Source of the DNA: Pseudonocardia sp. ICBG1293
GTDB lineage: Bacteria > Actinomycetota > Actinomycetes > Mycobacteriales > Pseudonocardiaceae
Assembly: GCF_020131355.1 (NCBI RefSeq)
Contig: NZ_JAHLEL010000009.1
Coordinates: 1-64,000, forward strand
DNA length: 64,000 nt
Direction of reading: 5' to 3'
Below, piece after piece: positions 15,930 through 26,045 of the stretch. Made by a program: the position numbers and the translations under genes. Each line of letters opens with the position of its first letter. Position 1 is the first letter of the stretch. Under the pieces are notes generated by a model. The model was not told where the DNA came from and did not search any database. It was given only the letters and a program-made list of their open reading frames with translations.

Positions 15930-16232
15930 CTACTTTGGGAGGATGTTCTCCCGGGCGAAGTACGCGGCAGCACGCTTGAGGATCTCGTTCTCGATCTCGA
16001 GCCGGCGGGCCTTCTTTCGGAGTTCGACGATCTCACTTTTCTCCGCGCTCGACAGACGTGTGGAGCGCGGGTCACCGTCGTCTGCGTCGGCCTGGGAGAC
16101 CCAGTTCCGCAGACACGACTCCGACAACGACAGGTCCTTGGCGATTTCCGAGATCGGCTTGACCTTCGAACGGGCCAGGTCGATAGCGCGTTGCCGGAAC
16201 TCCGGCGGGTGAGGAGCGGGCACGAACGACAT
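15930..16232 (-). CDS. IS3-family transposase OrfA
   Basis: A 100-aa helix-turn-helix protein that recognises the IS ends. The N-terminus FRQRAIDLARSKVKPISEIAKDLSLSE is the HTH_Tnp_1 domain, and residues 65-95 form the leucine-zipper-like coiled coil (IVELRKKARRLEIENEILK) used for OrfA/OrfAB multimerisation. The stop at 15930-15932 lies directly after a slippery heptamer, allowing production of OrfAB by -1 frameshifting. Confidence 0.92.
   Translation of the reverse strand: MSFVPAPHPPEFRQRAIDLARSKVKPISEIAKDLSLSESCLRNWVSQADADDGDPRSTRLSSAEKSEIVELRKKARRLEIENEILKRAAAYFARENILPK
15933..15939 (-). promoter_or_regulatory. Programmed -1 frameshift heptamer C CCA AAG
   Basis: On the minus strand the last three sense codons of orfA read CTC CCA AAG before TAG. 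CCCAAAG fits X XXY YYZ in the zero frame. Slipping back one base continues KVVFPLVRELADDGFDVAV and runs into OrfB, the standard IS3 strategy. Confidence 0.75.
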
Positions 16233-16294
16233 CCTTCCCGGCGGACGGCGTCCGCCTCAGGACAGGTGTCCGGTACCAGGGGCCAAGCTCATAT

Positions 16295-16350
16295 GCCGCC
16301 TGACCGAGACTCTGGCGAAGAGCTATTTGGCGGTCGCTCGTTCGAGCTGA
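16295..16350 (+). pseudogene. DUF3558 lipoprotein, fragment 3 of 3 (C-terminus)
   Basis: With one TAT copy and the IS3 element removed, T at 15009 joins GC at 16295 to give TGC. The frame then reads DDVCRLTETLAKSYLAVARSS and stops at 16350. A late Cys followed by an amphipathic Ala-rich helix is the usual DUF3558 C-terminus, which supports the reconstruction. It ends 84 bp before the next gene. Confidence 0.8.
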
Positions 16351-16434
16351 GTGCTTCGAGGTCTGATTCGCGACTGTGAACACCTTCATGCGACCGGACC
16401 TGCGCGGCAGCCTCCTCGACCTATCCTCCGCCGC

Positions 16435-16812
16435 ATGGAGACGTCCGCACACGAACCGCGCGGCTCGATCAGCGACGCGCTCATGCTCCAGATCGACGTG
16501 GACAATGTCATGAACGTCTACGCGCGGATGGACGAGCAGGCTCGCGCTCTTCACAAGAGCCGCTTTACGGCGGACAGCCTCCGGAGGATTCCGCCGTGCG
16601 GGGACGATCCTGTCTCGCTCGACGCCGCATCTGTCTTCCAGCCGAAGATCGACTTCATCACGCAAGTACATCTGGACTACTTGCTCGAGGTGGTAGCCGC
16701 GCGTGACCGGTTGAAAGAGGCGGCGCAGGAGTACGGACTGATGGAGGACGAGAGCACCACGAACCTGAAATCCGCCTCTCCGTCCTACGGCGGACCCTTG
16801 GCCGAGCGTTAG
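16435..16812 (+). CDS. Hypothetical protein upstream of PPE-like gene
   Basis: A 125-aa soluble, mostly helical protein without a family I recognise. It is acidic and has no signal peptide or membrane segment. Helical stretches such as ALMLQIDVDNVMNVYARMDEQARAL and HLDYLLEVVAARDRLKEAAQEYG suggest a coiled-coil or WXG100-like two-helix partner, but no WxG motif is seen. It starts at ATG 16435 and ends 11 bp before the PPE-like gene, so an operon with it is likely; a role as its partner or chaperone is inferred from position only. Confidence 0.7.
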   Translation: METSAHEPRGSISDALMLQIDVDNVMNVYARMDEQARALHKSRFTADSLRRIPPCGDDPVSLDAASVFQPKIDFITQVHLDYLLEVVAARDRLKEAAQEYGLMEDESTTNLKSASPSYGGPLAER

Positions 16813-16823
16813 GACGGCCAGTC

Positions 16824-18368
16824 GTGCCTCTCCCCCGCTGCTACTACTACGAAGCCTTCGACATCGCGACCAAGTCGGCCTGGATCCTCGGCAAACCGGG
16901 CGCCGCCGCGACCCAGCAGACATCGGACAGCCTGCGCTCCCTCGTCGAGGACATGGCGAGTACCAAACAGACCCTCGACCGCGGCATGGCCGATCTCGGC
17001 ATCTCGTGGCAGGGTCCCGCGGCCCGGGCGGCCCAGGAATCCCTGGACCGCACCGCGACCGGCGTCGACGGCACCGCCTCGGTCGCCAGCAACGGCGCCG
17101 ACCGGATGCTCGACCACGGCAGTGCGTTCGAGCGGATGCGCGGGCAGGTCCGGTTCATGGACCCGGCCGAGTTCTCCTGGATCCAGCGCGCGGGCGACAA
17201 CATCAGCGAGGCCTGGCAGACCCTGCAGGGCCGGGGTGCCGATCACGTCACCATCGCCGAGCACAACCAGATCAACGACGAGGTCGCCAACCGCGCGCTC
17301 CGGCAGTACGAGTCCGAGACGTCCGCGATCGACGACCGTTTCACCACCGAGGCCGCCGCCGCACCTCCGCCGGCGGCGGCCGCGGGTGCCCCGGCGGGCG
17401 CGACGTCCCCGGGAGCGGGGAGCGGGCAGGGCGGGGCGCAGGGACCGGGTCCCGGATTCGTCGGCGCTCCGGGCGGCGGTGGTCCCGCCCCGTCACCGGG
17501 GCCGCCGGGGTCGGGCGTCTCGCCGGTTGGCGGATCGGCTCCCGGGGCGGTGCCGGCCTTCCCCGGCCCGTCCGGCGCGGGCAGCGGCGCCGGTGGCGCG
17601 ACCGGTGGCGGCGGCGGTGCGGGGGCAGGAGCCGGTACCGGAGGTGGCGGAGCGGGGAGCGGTGCCGGACGTGGCGGTGCCGGAGGGGTCGGGGAGCGGC
17701 CCGCCGTCGGTCTCCCGGCCGGGCCGACGTCGCCGTCCGGCACCGGCCGTGGCGCCGGGGCAGGGGGCCCCGGGGACTCGGGGTCCCGCCGCCCGCCGGG
17801 GCCGGAACGTATGCCGGGAGCGGCGTCGCAGCCGCTGCCGGACGTCACCCGCGCCCGCGAGGACCTCGCCCGCCGGTTCGGTGACCGGGCCCAGCGCCAC
17901 CAGCTGTTCGGCCCCGGCCCGGGGACCCGGCCGGGCATCGGCGGCGGTCCCCAGGGCCTCGGGAGCGGTGCGGGCCTCGGGAGCGGTGCGGGCCTCGGGA
18001 GCGGTGCGGGCCGCGGCTACCGGTCCTCGTTCGGCGAGCTCCCCGGCTCCGCCCGCCTGCCGGGTGGCGCGACCGAACCGCACGCGCCGGGTGCCCGTGG
18101 CGGTGGCGGTGGTGGTGGCGGGACCGCATGGGGCACCGAGCCCCGCACGTCCACGCCGCGTCCCGCGGGGGGCGAGCCGTGGGGCGCCCGGCCTGCGGAG
18201 GGCCGCGGCGTCCCCGGCGGCTACGGCCCGATGGCCGGCGGCGTCCCGGGCGGCCGCGGTGAGGGCCAGGACCACCGCAACCGCTACGTCGTCCCCACCG
18301 ACGAGGTGTTCGACGTCGGGGTCACCGCGACCGACGCGGTCCTCGCGCCCGAGGAGCCCGGCCGCTGA
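16824..18368 (+). CDS. PPE/WXG100-type secreted protein with Gly/Pro-rich tail
   Basis: A 514-aa protein. Residues 1-170 form a helical PPE-like domain with a WQG motif at 62-64 (LGISWQGPAARAAQESL) and a second helical pair, typical of type VII (ESX) substrates. Residues 175-490 are a Gly/Pro/Ala-rich low-complexity region with a 6-residue LGSGAG repeat. The final segment EVFDVGVTATDAVL is conserved-looking. It starts at GTG 16824. Its neighbours are the small helical protein and the destroyed DUF3558 lipoprotein, a grouping often seen in Pseudonocardiaceae. It converges on the next gene with no spacer. Export by a type VII system elsewhere in the genome is inferred. Confidence 0.8.
   Translation: MPLPRCYYYEAFDIATKSAWILGKPGAAATQQTSDSLRSLVEDMASTKQTLDRGMADLGISWQGPAARAAQESLDRTATGVDGTASVASNGADRMLDHGSAFERMRGQVRFMDPAEFSWIQRAGDNISEAWQTLQGRGADHVTIAEHNQINDEVANRALRQYESETSAIDDRFTTEAAAAPPPAAAAGAPAGATSPGAGSGQGGAQGPGPGFVGAPGGGGPAPSPGPPGSGVSPVGGSAPGAVPAFPGPSGAGSGAGGATGGGGGAGAGAGTGGGGAGSGAGRGGAGGVGERPAVGLPAGPTSPSGTGRGAGAGGPGDSGSRRPPGPERMPGAASQPLPDVTRAREDLARRFGDRAQRHQLFGPGPGTRPGIGGGPQGLGSGAGLGSGAGLGSGAGRGYRSSFGELPGSARLPGGATEPHAPGARGGGGGGGGTAWGTEPRTSTPRPAGGEPWGARPAEGRGVPGGYGPMAGGVPGGRGEGQDHRNRYVVPTDEVFDVGVTATDAVLAPEEPGR
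17955..18008 (+). repeat. 18-bp in-frame tandem repeat (3 units)
   Basis: Three identical copies of GGCCTCGGGAGCGGTGCG encode LGSGAG three times within the Gly-rich tail of the PPE-like protein. The unit is a multiple of three, so copy-number change would keep the frame. Confidence 0.85.
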
Positions 18369-18950
18369 TCAGGCCGGCAGTACCGGCCGCCACGGTTCGG
18401 TGTGCCGGTACCAGGCCCACCGCTTGATCTCCCGCGGGTGCGCGACACCGTCGCGCACGGGGGTGGCGCCCGTCGTACCGATCTGGATCGCCCGTCCGGT
18501 CGCGCCGGTCACGCCGCGCCCGGCCCGGACGTGCACGCCGTCGGGCCCCGCGTCCACGACGAGTGCGGGCACCCGGCCGTGCAGCACCCGCGTCGCGTCG
18601 CAGTAGGCCTCGCCGTACAGGTCGGGGATCTCACCGCGGCCGGCGAGCACCCCGCCGTTGTCGTCGCGCACCAGCGGCATCTCGCGCGCGGTGCCGGTCC
18701 GGGCGAGGGCGACGGCGTCGTCGAACCGGGTCGGCAGGCCCCAGTTCGCGGCGGCCCGCGACCGGCGCGACACCGGCAGGTAGGCGACCTCGGTCGCCAG
18801 CGCGTCCCGCCGGAGCAGCCGCAGGACCACGGCGGCCAGGTCGGCGTCGTCGCCGTGGACGATCAGCCGCGGGACGGGGAGCAGGCCGTCGATCTCGGTC
18901 TTGCCGGGACGCGGACCCACGGTGACCGAACGCACCGCGGGATCGGACAC
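18369..18950 (-). CDS. Conserved hypothetical protein divergent from purA
   Basis: About 193 aa from the GTG at 18950; the frame stays open further upstream. It is a soluble alpha/beta-looking protein. Conserved-looking blocks are LLPVPRLIVHGDDADLAAVVLRLLRR, VAYLPVSRRSRAAANWGLP, and REMPLVRDDNGGVLAGRGEI. A similar gene lies divergently beside purA in mycobacteria (Rv0358 position), which I take as probable orthology. The NWGLP segment is vaguely reminiscent of lipid-kinase proteins, but no GGDGT motif exists, so I do not call it a kinase. The function is unknown. Confidence 0.7.
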   Translation of the reverse strand: MSDPAVRSVTVGPRPGKTEIDGLLPVPRLIVHGDDADLAAVVLRLLRRDALATEVAYLPVSRRSRAAANWGLPTRFDDAVALARTGTAREMPLVRDDNGGVLAGRGEIPDLYGEAYCDATRVLHGRVPALVVDAGPDGVHVRAGRGVTGATGRAIQIGTTGATPVRDGVAHPREIKRWAWYRHTEPWRPVLPA

Positions 18951-19139
18951 CAGCGACGACGGTGGGCGTTCCCGGCGCGCGCCGGGCCGGATACCGTGGA
19001 AGGGAAGACGGTGACGCCGCTGCGGCAGGCAGTCGAGGAGCACCGCTTCGGGATCGGTCGGGACCACTGATCGAGTACCCTCCTCGCCGCGGAAACCGGA
19101 AATCACGCCCGGGTCCGCGACCGTGACGAGCGTGTGTGA

Positions 19140-21270
<2,131 letters not shown>

Positions 21271-21362
21271 TGTGCGCGGGCCGGGGCCGCGAGCCACCTC
21301 CTGCGCGGGATACCCCGCAGCGGGGACTCCCCGATCGCAGCGGCGGCGCCGACGATCGGCCC

Positions 21363-22178
21363 GTGCCCCTCCACCAGTGCGGACCGGTGACGGTCGAGCG
21401 GATCACCGAGCTCGACGACTGGCCCTTCGACGTGCGGGACCTGTTCCCCGGCCACCCCGGCGACGGCCGGATCTCCCTGACGATCGCGACCCACCTGATC
21501 CGCACGCCGGACCTGACGGTGCTGGTCGACGCCGGCAACGGCGACGGCCGCGACCGGCCCGGGATGCCCGCCCACCACATGCTCGACGCCGGCTGGGCGG
21601 TCCGGCTCGCGGAGCGGGTCGTGCCGGACGACGTCGACGTCGTCGTCTGCGCGCACCTGCACCCGGACCACTGCGGCGGGCTCACCACCGGCGACGGCCG
21701 CCCCGCGTTCCCCGCGGCCCGCCACCTCGTGTCGCGCGCCGACCTCGATGCACTGCGTGCGGTGCACCGCCACGGGGAGCCGGCAGGCCTCGCCCGGACC
21801 TGGGAGGACAGCGTGGCGCCGGTCCTGGCGGCCGGTCTGGTCCACCCGGTCGACGCCAGGGAGGACGGGGTCGACCTCGGTCACGGGGTGCGGCTGCGGT
21901 CCGCCCCCGGGCACACCCCCGGCCATCTCGTCGTCGAGATCGGGCCGCCCGGTGGACCGGAGGTGGTGATCGGGGGCGACGTCCTGCACCACCCGCTGCA
22001 GTTCGCCGACCTCGACCTCGCGCAGGCGGGCGACGCCGACCCGGCCCGTGCCGCCCGGACCCGCCGCGACCTGTGCGAGCGCCTCGCCCGCTCCGGCGGG
22101 CTGTTGCTGCCGTCGCACTTCGCCCCCGGACGTGTCCGGCAGGCCGGCGACGGCTTCGCCTACACGCCGTCGCGCTGA
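21363..22178 (+). CDS. MBL-fold metallohydrolase
   Basis: A protein of about 271 aa from the GTG at 21363. The metallo-beta-lactamase zinc motif is HLHPDH (HxHxDH), with the downstream APGHTPGH His, GGDVLHH Asp, and SHFAPG His completing a binuclear site. The family includes lactonases and thioesterases, and the substrate is unknown. It is divergent from the MmyB-type regulator, which is its probable controller. The 3' end overlaps the convergent MFS gene by 19 bp. Confidence 0.83.
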   Translation: MPLHQCGPVTVERITELDDWPFDVRDLFPGHPGDGRISLTIATHLIRTPDLTVLVDAGNGDGRDRPGMPAHHMLDAGWAVRLAERVVPDDVDVVVCAHLHPDHCGGLTTGDGRPAFPAARHLVSRADLDALRAVHRHGEPAGLARTWEDSVAPVLAAGLVHPVDAREDGVDLGHGVRLRSAPGHTPGHLVVEIGPPGGPEVVIGGDVLHHPLQFADLDLAQAGDADPARAARTRRDLCERLARSGGLLLPSHFAPGRVRQAGDGFAYTPSR

Positions 22179-23365
22179 CGCCGTCGCTCGTCGCGGACCG
22201 GGGTGACCGGTACCGCGATCAGCGGTGCGATCGCGGCGATGGCGAATGCCGCCGCGTAGCCGGTCGTGCCGACCAGCAGCCCCAGCGCCGCCGGGACGAC
22301 CGAGGCGACCGCGTTCTGCCCGGTGTTCTGCACCCCCAGCGCCCGCCCGGACCAGGCCGGGCCGGCGATCTCGGCGGTACTGGTGAACGCCAGGCCGTTC
22401 GGGGCGACGGTGACGACCGCCCCGACGGCGAGCATCGCCACGGCCAGCCATCCCGCGACGGCGTCACCGAGGGCGAAGAGCAGCAGCACGGCGGTCGCGG
22501 CCACCGCGACCTGGCGCATCGGGCGCAGCCGCGAGCCGACCCGGTCCGACCAGACCCCGGTCGCGATGCGCCCGGCCGCCCCGGCGATCTGGCCGCACGC
22601 GACGAAGGCGCCCGCCGCGGCCACGTGCCAGCCCTGTTCGCGGACCAGGTACTCGGTACCGAACGCGGACACGGCGAACTGGGAGACGACCAGCAGCGCG
22701 CTGGCCCCGTGCACCCGCCACAGCACCGGTGTCCGGTACGGGGAACGCTCCGGCTCCGCACCGGCGGGCCGGGACGGCCGGGGCGGGTCCGGGGCCAGCG
22801 TCAGCACCAGTACCGCCGCGACCAGGCACAGCGCCGCGGGCAGCGCCAGCGCCCGGAACGGTTCGACGGCCGCCGCGAGCGTCGGCAGGGTCAGCCCGGC
22901 CACCGCGACGCCCAGCGGCTGCGAGGTCTGCCGGATCCCCATCGCGGTGCCGCGCTCGTGTGCGGCGAACCACCCCATCACCATCCGCCCGCTCGCGGCG
23001 AACACCGACGCCGCGCCCGCGCCGCCCAGTCCGAGCAGCACCAGCAGCAGCGGCCCGGGCCCGACCGGCAGCAGCGCCGCGCCCGCGACGGCCGCCGCGC
23101 ACAGGGCGAGTCCGGCCGTCATCACCCCGCGTTCGCCGGACCGGTCGGCGGCGGCGCCCCACAGCACGAGCGTGCACAGCAGCCCGACCGTCGGAGCGCC
23201 GACGTACGCGCCGACCTGGGCCAGCGACAGCCCCTCGGTGTCGCGCAGCAGCGGCACCACGAACGGGAGCCCGTAGACGAACGAGCAGGCCGCGGTCTGG
23301 GCGAACACCCCGACGGCCAGCACCAGCCAGCGACGGCGGGTGCGGGTGACGTCGACGGAGGTCAT
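22160..23365 (-). CDS. MFS transporter
   Basis: A protein of about 401 aa with 12 predicted membrane segments and the MFS loop motif between TM2 and TM3 in degenerate form (GAAADRSGERG). The second half repeats it as GVWSDRVGSRLRP. The N-terminal MTSVDVTRTRRRW is the probable start (23365); an ATG at 23386 is also possible. The substrate is unknown; the sequence is closest in style to nitrate/organic-anion-like or drug efflux MFS proteins. It lies downstream of marP, separated by a hairpin, on the same strand. Confidence 0.82.
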   Translation of the reverse strand: MTSVDVTRTRRRWLVLAVGVFAQTAACSFVYGLPFVVPLLRDTEGLSLAQVGAYVGAPTVGLLCTLVLWGAAADRSGERGVMTAGLALCAAAVAGAALLPVGPGPLLLVLLGLGGAGAASVFAASGRMVMGWFAAHERGTAMGIRQTSQPLGVAVAGLTLPTLAAAVEPFRALALPAALCLVAAVLVLTLAPDPPRPSRPAGAEPERSPYRTPVLWRVHGASALLVVSQFAVSAFGTEYLVREQGWHVAAAGAFVACGQIAGAAGRIATGVWSDRVGSRLRPMRQVAVAATAVLLLFALGDAVAGWLAVAMLAVGAVVTVAPNGLAFTSTAEIAGPAWSGRALGVQNTGQNAVASVVPAALGLLVGTTGYAAAFAIAAIAPLIAVPVTPVRDERRRQRDGV

Positions 23366-23380
23366 GAACCTAAGCATCTG

Positions 23381-23416
23381 TCCCACGATCCGGCCATTCC
23401 TTCCCGGATCGTGGGA
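23381..23416 (-). terminator. Hairpin between marP and the MFS gene
   Basis: The perfect 13-bp arms TCCCACGATCCGG (23381-23393) and CCGGATCGTGGGA (23404-23416) enclose a 10-base loop. It starts 12 bp after the marP stop and ends 15 bp before the MFS start, so it could terminate the marP operon or act as an attenuator or operator for the MFS gene. Confidence 0.55.
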
Positions 23417-23428
23417 ATGCGCTGTCGC

Positions 23429-24634
23429 TCAGGAGGCGCAGTTGCCCGTGTCGGCCGGGGTCGACGCACCGCCCGCGGCCACGTTCAACGCCTGCCCGAC
23501 CTGCTCGGCGGTGAGCACGAAGCCGGTCTCGGTGTCGTCCAGCGCGGCGCCGAACACGACGCCGACCACCCGTCCGTCGGGGGTGATCATCGGGCCGCCG
23601 GAGTTGCCGGACCGCACGACCGCGCGGACGGTGTACACGTCGCGCAGCACGCTGCCCTGCTCGTAGATGTCCGGGCCGCGCAGCCGGATCCGCTCGCGGA
23701 CCTTGCCCGGGGTGACCGTGTAGGGACCGTCCAGCGGGTAGCCCAGGATGATCACGTCGTCGCCGACGCGGGCCGGGTCCGGGCTGAACTGCAGCGGCTC
23801 CTCGTCGAGGTCGGGCACGTCGAGCACGGCCACGTCGACCTCGGGGTCGTAGTGCACGACCTGTGCGTCGAGCTGGCGGGCCCGTCCGCTCGCCGTGGTC
23901 ACCTCGACGGTGGTGCTCGAGGTGCCGGCGACCACGTGCGCGTTGGTCATCACCCGCTGCGGGGCGACGACGAAGCCGGTGCCCTCCAGGGCGCGCCGGC
24001 AGGACGGGGCACGTCCGCGGACCTTGAGCACGCGGTCGCGCAGCTCGGTGACCACCGGGGACCGCGCGAGCTCGGAGTCCGGCGGACCGACCGCGGCGAC
24101 CGGAGTCCGCGAGAACGGACTGACGACGTCGGGGAAGCCCGAGTCGTCGAGCAGCTGGCGCAGCTCGGCGGGGAGCCTGCGGGCCGCATCCGGCATGACG
24201 TCGTCCACGCCGGCGAGCACCCGCGAGTCGCGCAGTCCGCTGGTCAGGGTGGAGAAGCTCGTCGAGGACAGCGGCAGCGCGATCAACCAGGCCGCCACCA
24301 CCACCGCGACCGCCTGTACGCCGGCCCCCAGCGTCGAGTCGACCTTCAGGGTGCCCTCGCCGCGGATCCGGTCGCGGATGAACCGCCCGAGGTAGACCCC
24401 CGTCGCCTCGCCCAGCGCGACGAGCAGCACCACCACGCCGATCCCCAGCAGCACCTTCCCCTGCTGGGACTCCACCTGCCCGGCCAGCAGCGGGGCGAGC
24501 CGGAGCCCGAGCACCGCGCCGGTCAGCACGCCGACGAACGACAGCAGCGCCACCGCGACCCCGTGTCGCCAGCCGGACGCCGCGGCCAGCAGGGCGAGGA
24601 TCACGACGACGACGTCGACCCAGCTGATGCTCAC
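23429..24634 (-). CDS. marP: MarP-family membrane serine protease
   Basis: A 401-aa protein with about four N-terminal membrane helices of the CvpA type (residues 1-130) and an extracytoplasmic chymotrypsin-like domain. The catalytic triad reads His233 in TNAHVV, Asp267 in EVDVAVLD, and Ser345 in SGNSGGP. In M. tuberculosis MarP (Rv3671c) protects against acid and oxidative stress by processing cell-wall enzymes. The GTG at 24634 overlaps the stop of the NUDIX gene (GTGA). It is the last gene of the nth-TlpA-NUDIX-marP operon, in the same order as in mycobacteria. Confidence 0.93.
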   Translation of the reverse strand: MSISWVDVVVVILALLAAASGWRHGVAVALLSFVGVLTGAVLGLRLAPLLAGQVESQQGKVLLGIGVVVLLVALGEATGVYLGRFIRDRIRGEGTLKVDSTLGAGVQAVAVVVAAWLIALPLSSTSFSTLTSGLRDSRVLAGVDDVMPDAARRLPAELRQLLDDSGFPDVVSPFSRTPVAAVGPPDSELARSPVVTELRDRVLKVRGRAPSCRRALEGTGFVVAPQRVMTNAHVVAGTSSTTVEVTTASGRARQLDAQVVHYDPEVDVAVLDVPDLDEEPLQFSPDPARVGDDVIILGYPLDGPYTVTPGKVRERIRLRGPDIYEQGSVLRDVYTVRAVVRSGNSGGPMITPDGRVVGVVFGAALDDTETGFVLTAEQVGQALNVAAGGASTPADTGNCAS

Positions 24635-25377
24635 CGGTCCACCACGCCGTGGTCGTCCACCCGGACTCCTTCCGGTTCGTGCCGCCGGGCGCGGGCCCAG
24701 GCGTCGTCGAGATCCAGGACCAGACCGGCGTCCCACGGACGTTCCCAGCCGGACCGCTGCAGCAGTGCGGACAGCAGGCCCGCGGTGAAACCCCAGACCA
24801 TCAGACCCGCGGCGTCGAAGGCGGGGCCGGTGTGCCCGCTGGGCCCGCGCACGGTGAACCGGTTCGTCGGGTCGGTCAGCACCGACACCGGGACCCGGGC
24901 GACCCGGGCGACCTCGGCGGTGTCGACCACCCGCACCGGCGACGGCGACGCCCAGTGCGCCAGCACCGGGGTCACCAGGAAGCCGGTGGGCGGGAGGAAC
25001 AGGTCGGGCAGGACGGCCAGCGGCACGACCCCGGACGGGTCCAGCCCGGTCTCCTCCCGGGCCTCCCGCAGCGCGGCGTGCACCGGCCCGGTGTCGGTCG
25101 GGTCGAGCCTGCCGCCGGGGAAGGCGACCTGCCCGGCGTGCGAGCGCAGCGTCGCCGCGCGCTCGGTGAGCAGCACGTCCGGCCCGCCGGACCCCTCGTC
25201 GGCGAACAGCATCAGCACCGAGGCCCGGCGCGGCTCGCCGCTGTCGGGCTGCAGCCGTCGCCATCCGAACCAGGCCGGGTCGAGTCCCAGCGCGCCGTCG
25301 ACGAGCGGGCGCAGCGACGCCGGCGTCGCCGTGGGGTCGGGCTCGGGCACCCGCGGCACGCCCGCCGGTGCGGTCAC
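24631..25377 (-). CDS. NUDIX hydrolase, CoA-pyrophosphatase type
   Basis: A 248-aa protein whose sequence LTERAATLRSHAGQVAFPGG is the extended signature of CoA-diphosphatase NUDIX enzymes. It is followed by the Nudix box in GGRLDPTD with AALREAREETGL. Its expected role is hydrolysis of CoA or oxidised CoA to phosphopantetheine and ADP; that specificity is inferred from the signature. Both ends overlap neighbours by GTGA. The N-terminal 50 residues include DPAWFGWRRLQPDSGEPRRASVL, typical of actinobacterial members. Confidence 0.87.
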   Translation of the reverse strand: MTAPAGVPRVPEPDPTATPASLRPLVDGALGLDPAWFGWRRLQPDSGEPRRASVLMLFADEGSGGPDVLLTERAATLRSHAGQVAFPGGRLDPTDTGPVHAALREAREETGLDPSGVVPLAVLPDLFLPPTGFLVTPVLAHWASPSPVRVVDTAEVARVARVPVSVLTDPTNRFTVRGPSGHTGPAFDAAGLMVWGFTAGLLSALLQRSGWERPWDAGLVLDLDDAWARARRHEPEGVRVDDHGVVDR

Positions 25378-26045
25378 CGGAACCGTTCCACGGCGGTCGC
25401 CACGTCCTCGGCGGTCCGGAACGGGACGGGCGGGTCCACCATCGTGACGCCGCCGTCGGCCCGGGTCACGTAGCTGACCGGCAGCAGCGGCGGGGTGTCG
25501 AGCGCGCGGCGGACGGCCCGCTGCGGGTCGGTCACGGCCGGCAGGGTCACCCCCAGCTGCGCGGACAGGGTGAGTGCGGCCACCGGGTCGTCCTGGACGT
25601 CGACGGTCAGGACGGGGAGCGCGCCGGGACGCTGCGCGTAGGCCTGCAGCGCGGGCAGCTCGTCGCGGCACGGCACGCACCACGACGCCCAGAAGTTGAC
25701 CAGGGTCGGGCGCCCGGCGAGGGCTGCGCCCAGGTCGGTCCGGCCGTCGGCGCCCAGGCAGGGCACGGTGATCCCGGCGAGCGGGCCGGCCGGGGTGCCG
25801 CCGCTCGGGGCGGGGCAGGGAGCCAGTGCGGCCGAGGCGCGGGCGGTGGCCAGCTCGCGTGGGTCCGCGGCGGCCGGGTCGGTCTCGGGCCGGTCGGCCG
25901 GGGCGGCGCTCGCCGCGGTGCTGGTCCCGCCGGTCCCGGTGGTGCCGGACCCCGACGGCCACAGCGCCCAGACCGCGACCGCGACCAGCACGACGACGAC
26001 CACGGTCGACACGATCTCGGAGCGGGAGGCGCCTGCCCGGGTCAC
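25374..26045 (-). CDS. TlpA-like membrane-anchored thioredoxin
   Basis: A 223-aa protein with a signal anchor at residues 10-30 ([18 protein letters not shown]), a Ser/Thr/Ala-rich linker, and an extracytoplasmic thioredoxin fold with [16 protein letters not shown] (redox CVPC). The later motif LPVSYVT holds the cis-Pro. It is predicted to exchange disulfides outside the membrane. It matches the Rv3673c position between nth and the NUDIX gene, with 4-base overlaps on both sides. Two extra cysteines before the active site (APCPAPS, TVPCLG) could form a structural disulfide. Confidence 0.88.
   Translation of the reverse strand: MTRAGASRSEIVSTVVVVVLVAVAVWALWPSGSGTTGTGGTSTAASAAPADRPETDPAAADPRELATARASAALAPCPAPSGGTPAGPLAGITVPCLGADGRTDLGAALAGRPTLVNFWASWCVPCRDELPALQAYAQRPGALPVLTVDVQDDPVAALTLSAQLGVTLPAVTDPQRAVRRALDTPPLLPVSYVTRADGGVTMVDPPVPFRTAEDVATAVERFR

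Larger units (their letters stand above)
15010..16291 (-). mobile_element. IS3-family insertion sequence (1282 bp)
   Basis: The ends are imperfect inverted repeats: TGAGCTTGGCCCC is identical at both ends, then five mismatched bases, then CCGGACACC identical. A 3-bp TAT duplication lies at 15007-15009 and 16292-16294, as expected for IS3. It carries orfA (16232-15930) and orfB with a -1 frameshift signal between them. It inserted independently of the TAA array into the same lipoprotein gene. Confidence 0.9.

Noticed and set aside
18369..18950. Diacylglycerol/lipid kinase assignment
   Set aside because: Only a faint NWGLP resemblance; the GGDGT nucleotide motif is missing.
21272..25447. A 1391-codon open frame on the plus strand across the MBL, MFS and marP genes
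   Set aside because: It is antisense or out of frame to several genes with clear motifs, is extremely Arg/Pro/Gly-rich, and shows no domain. It is an artefact of high GC content.
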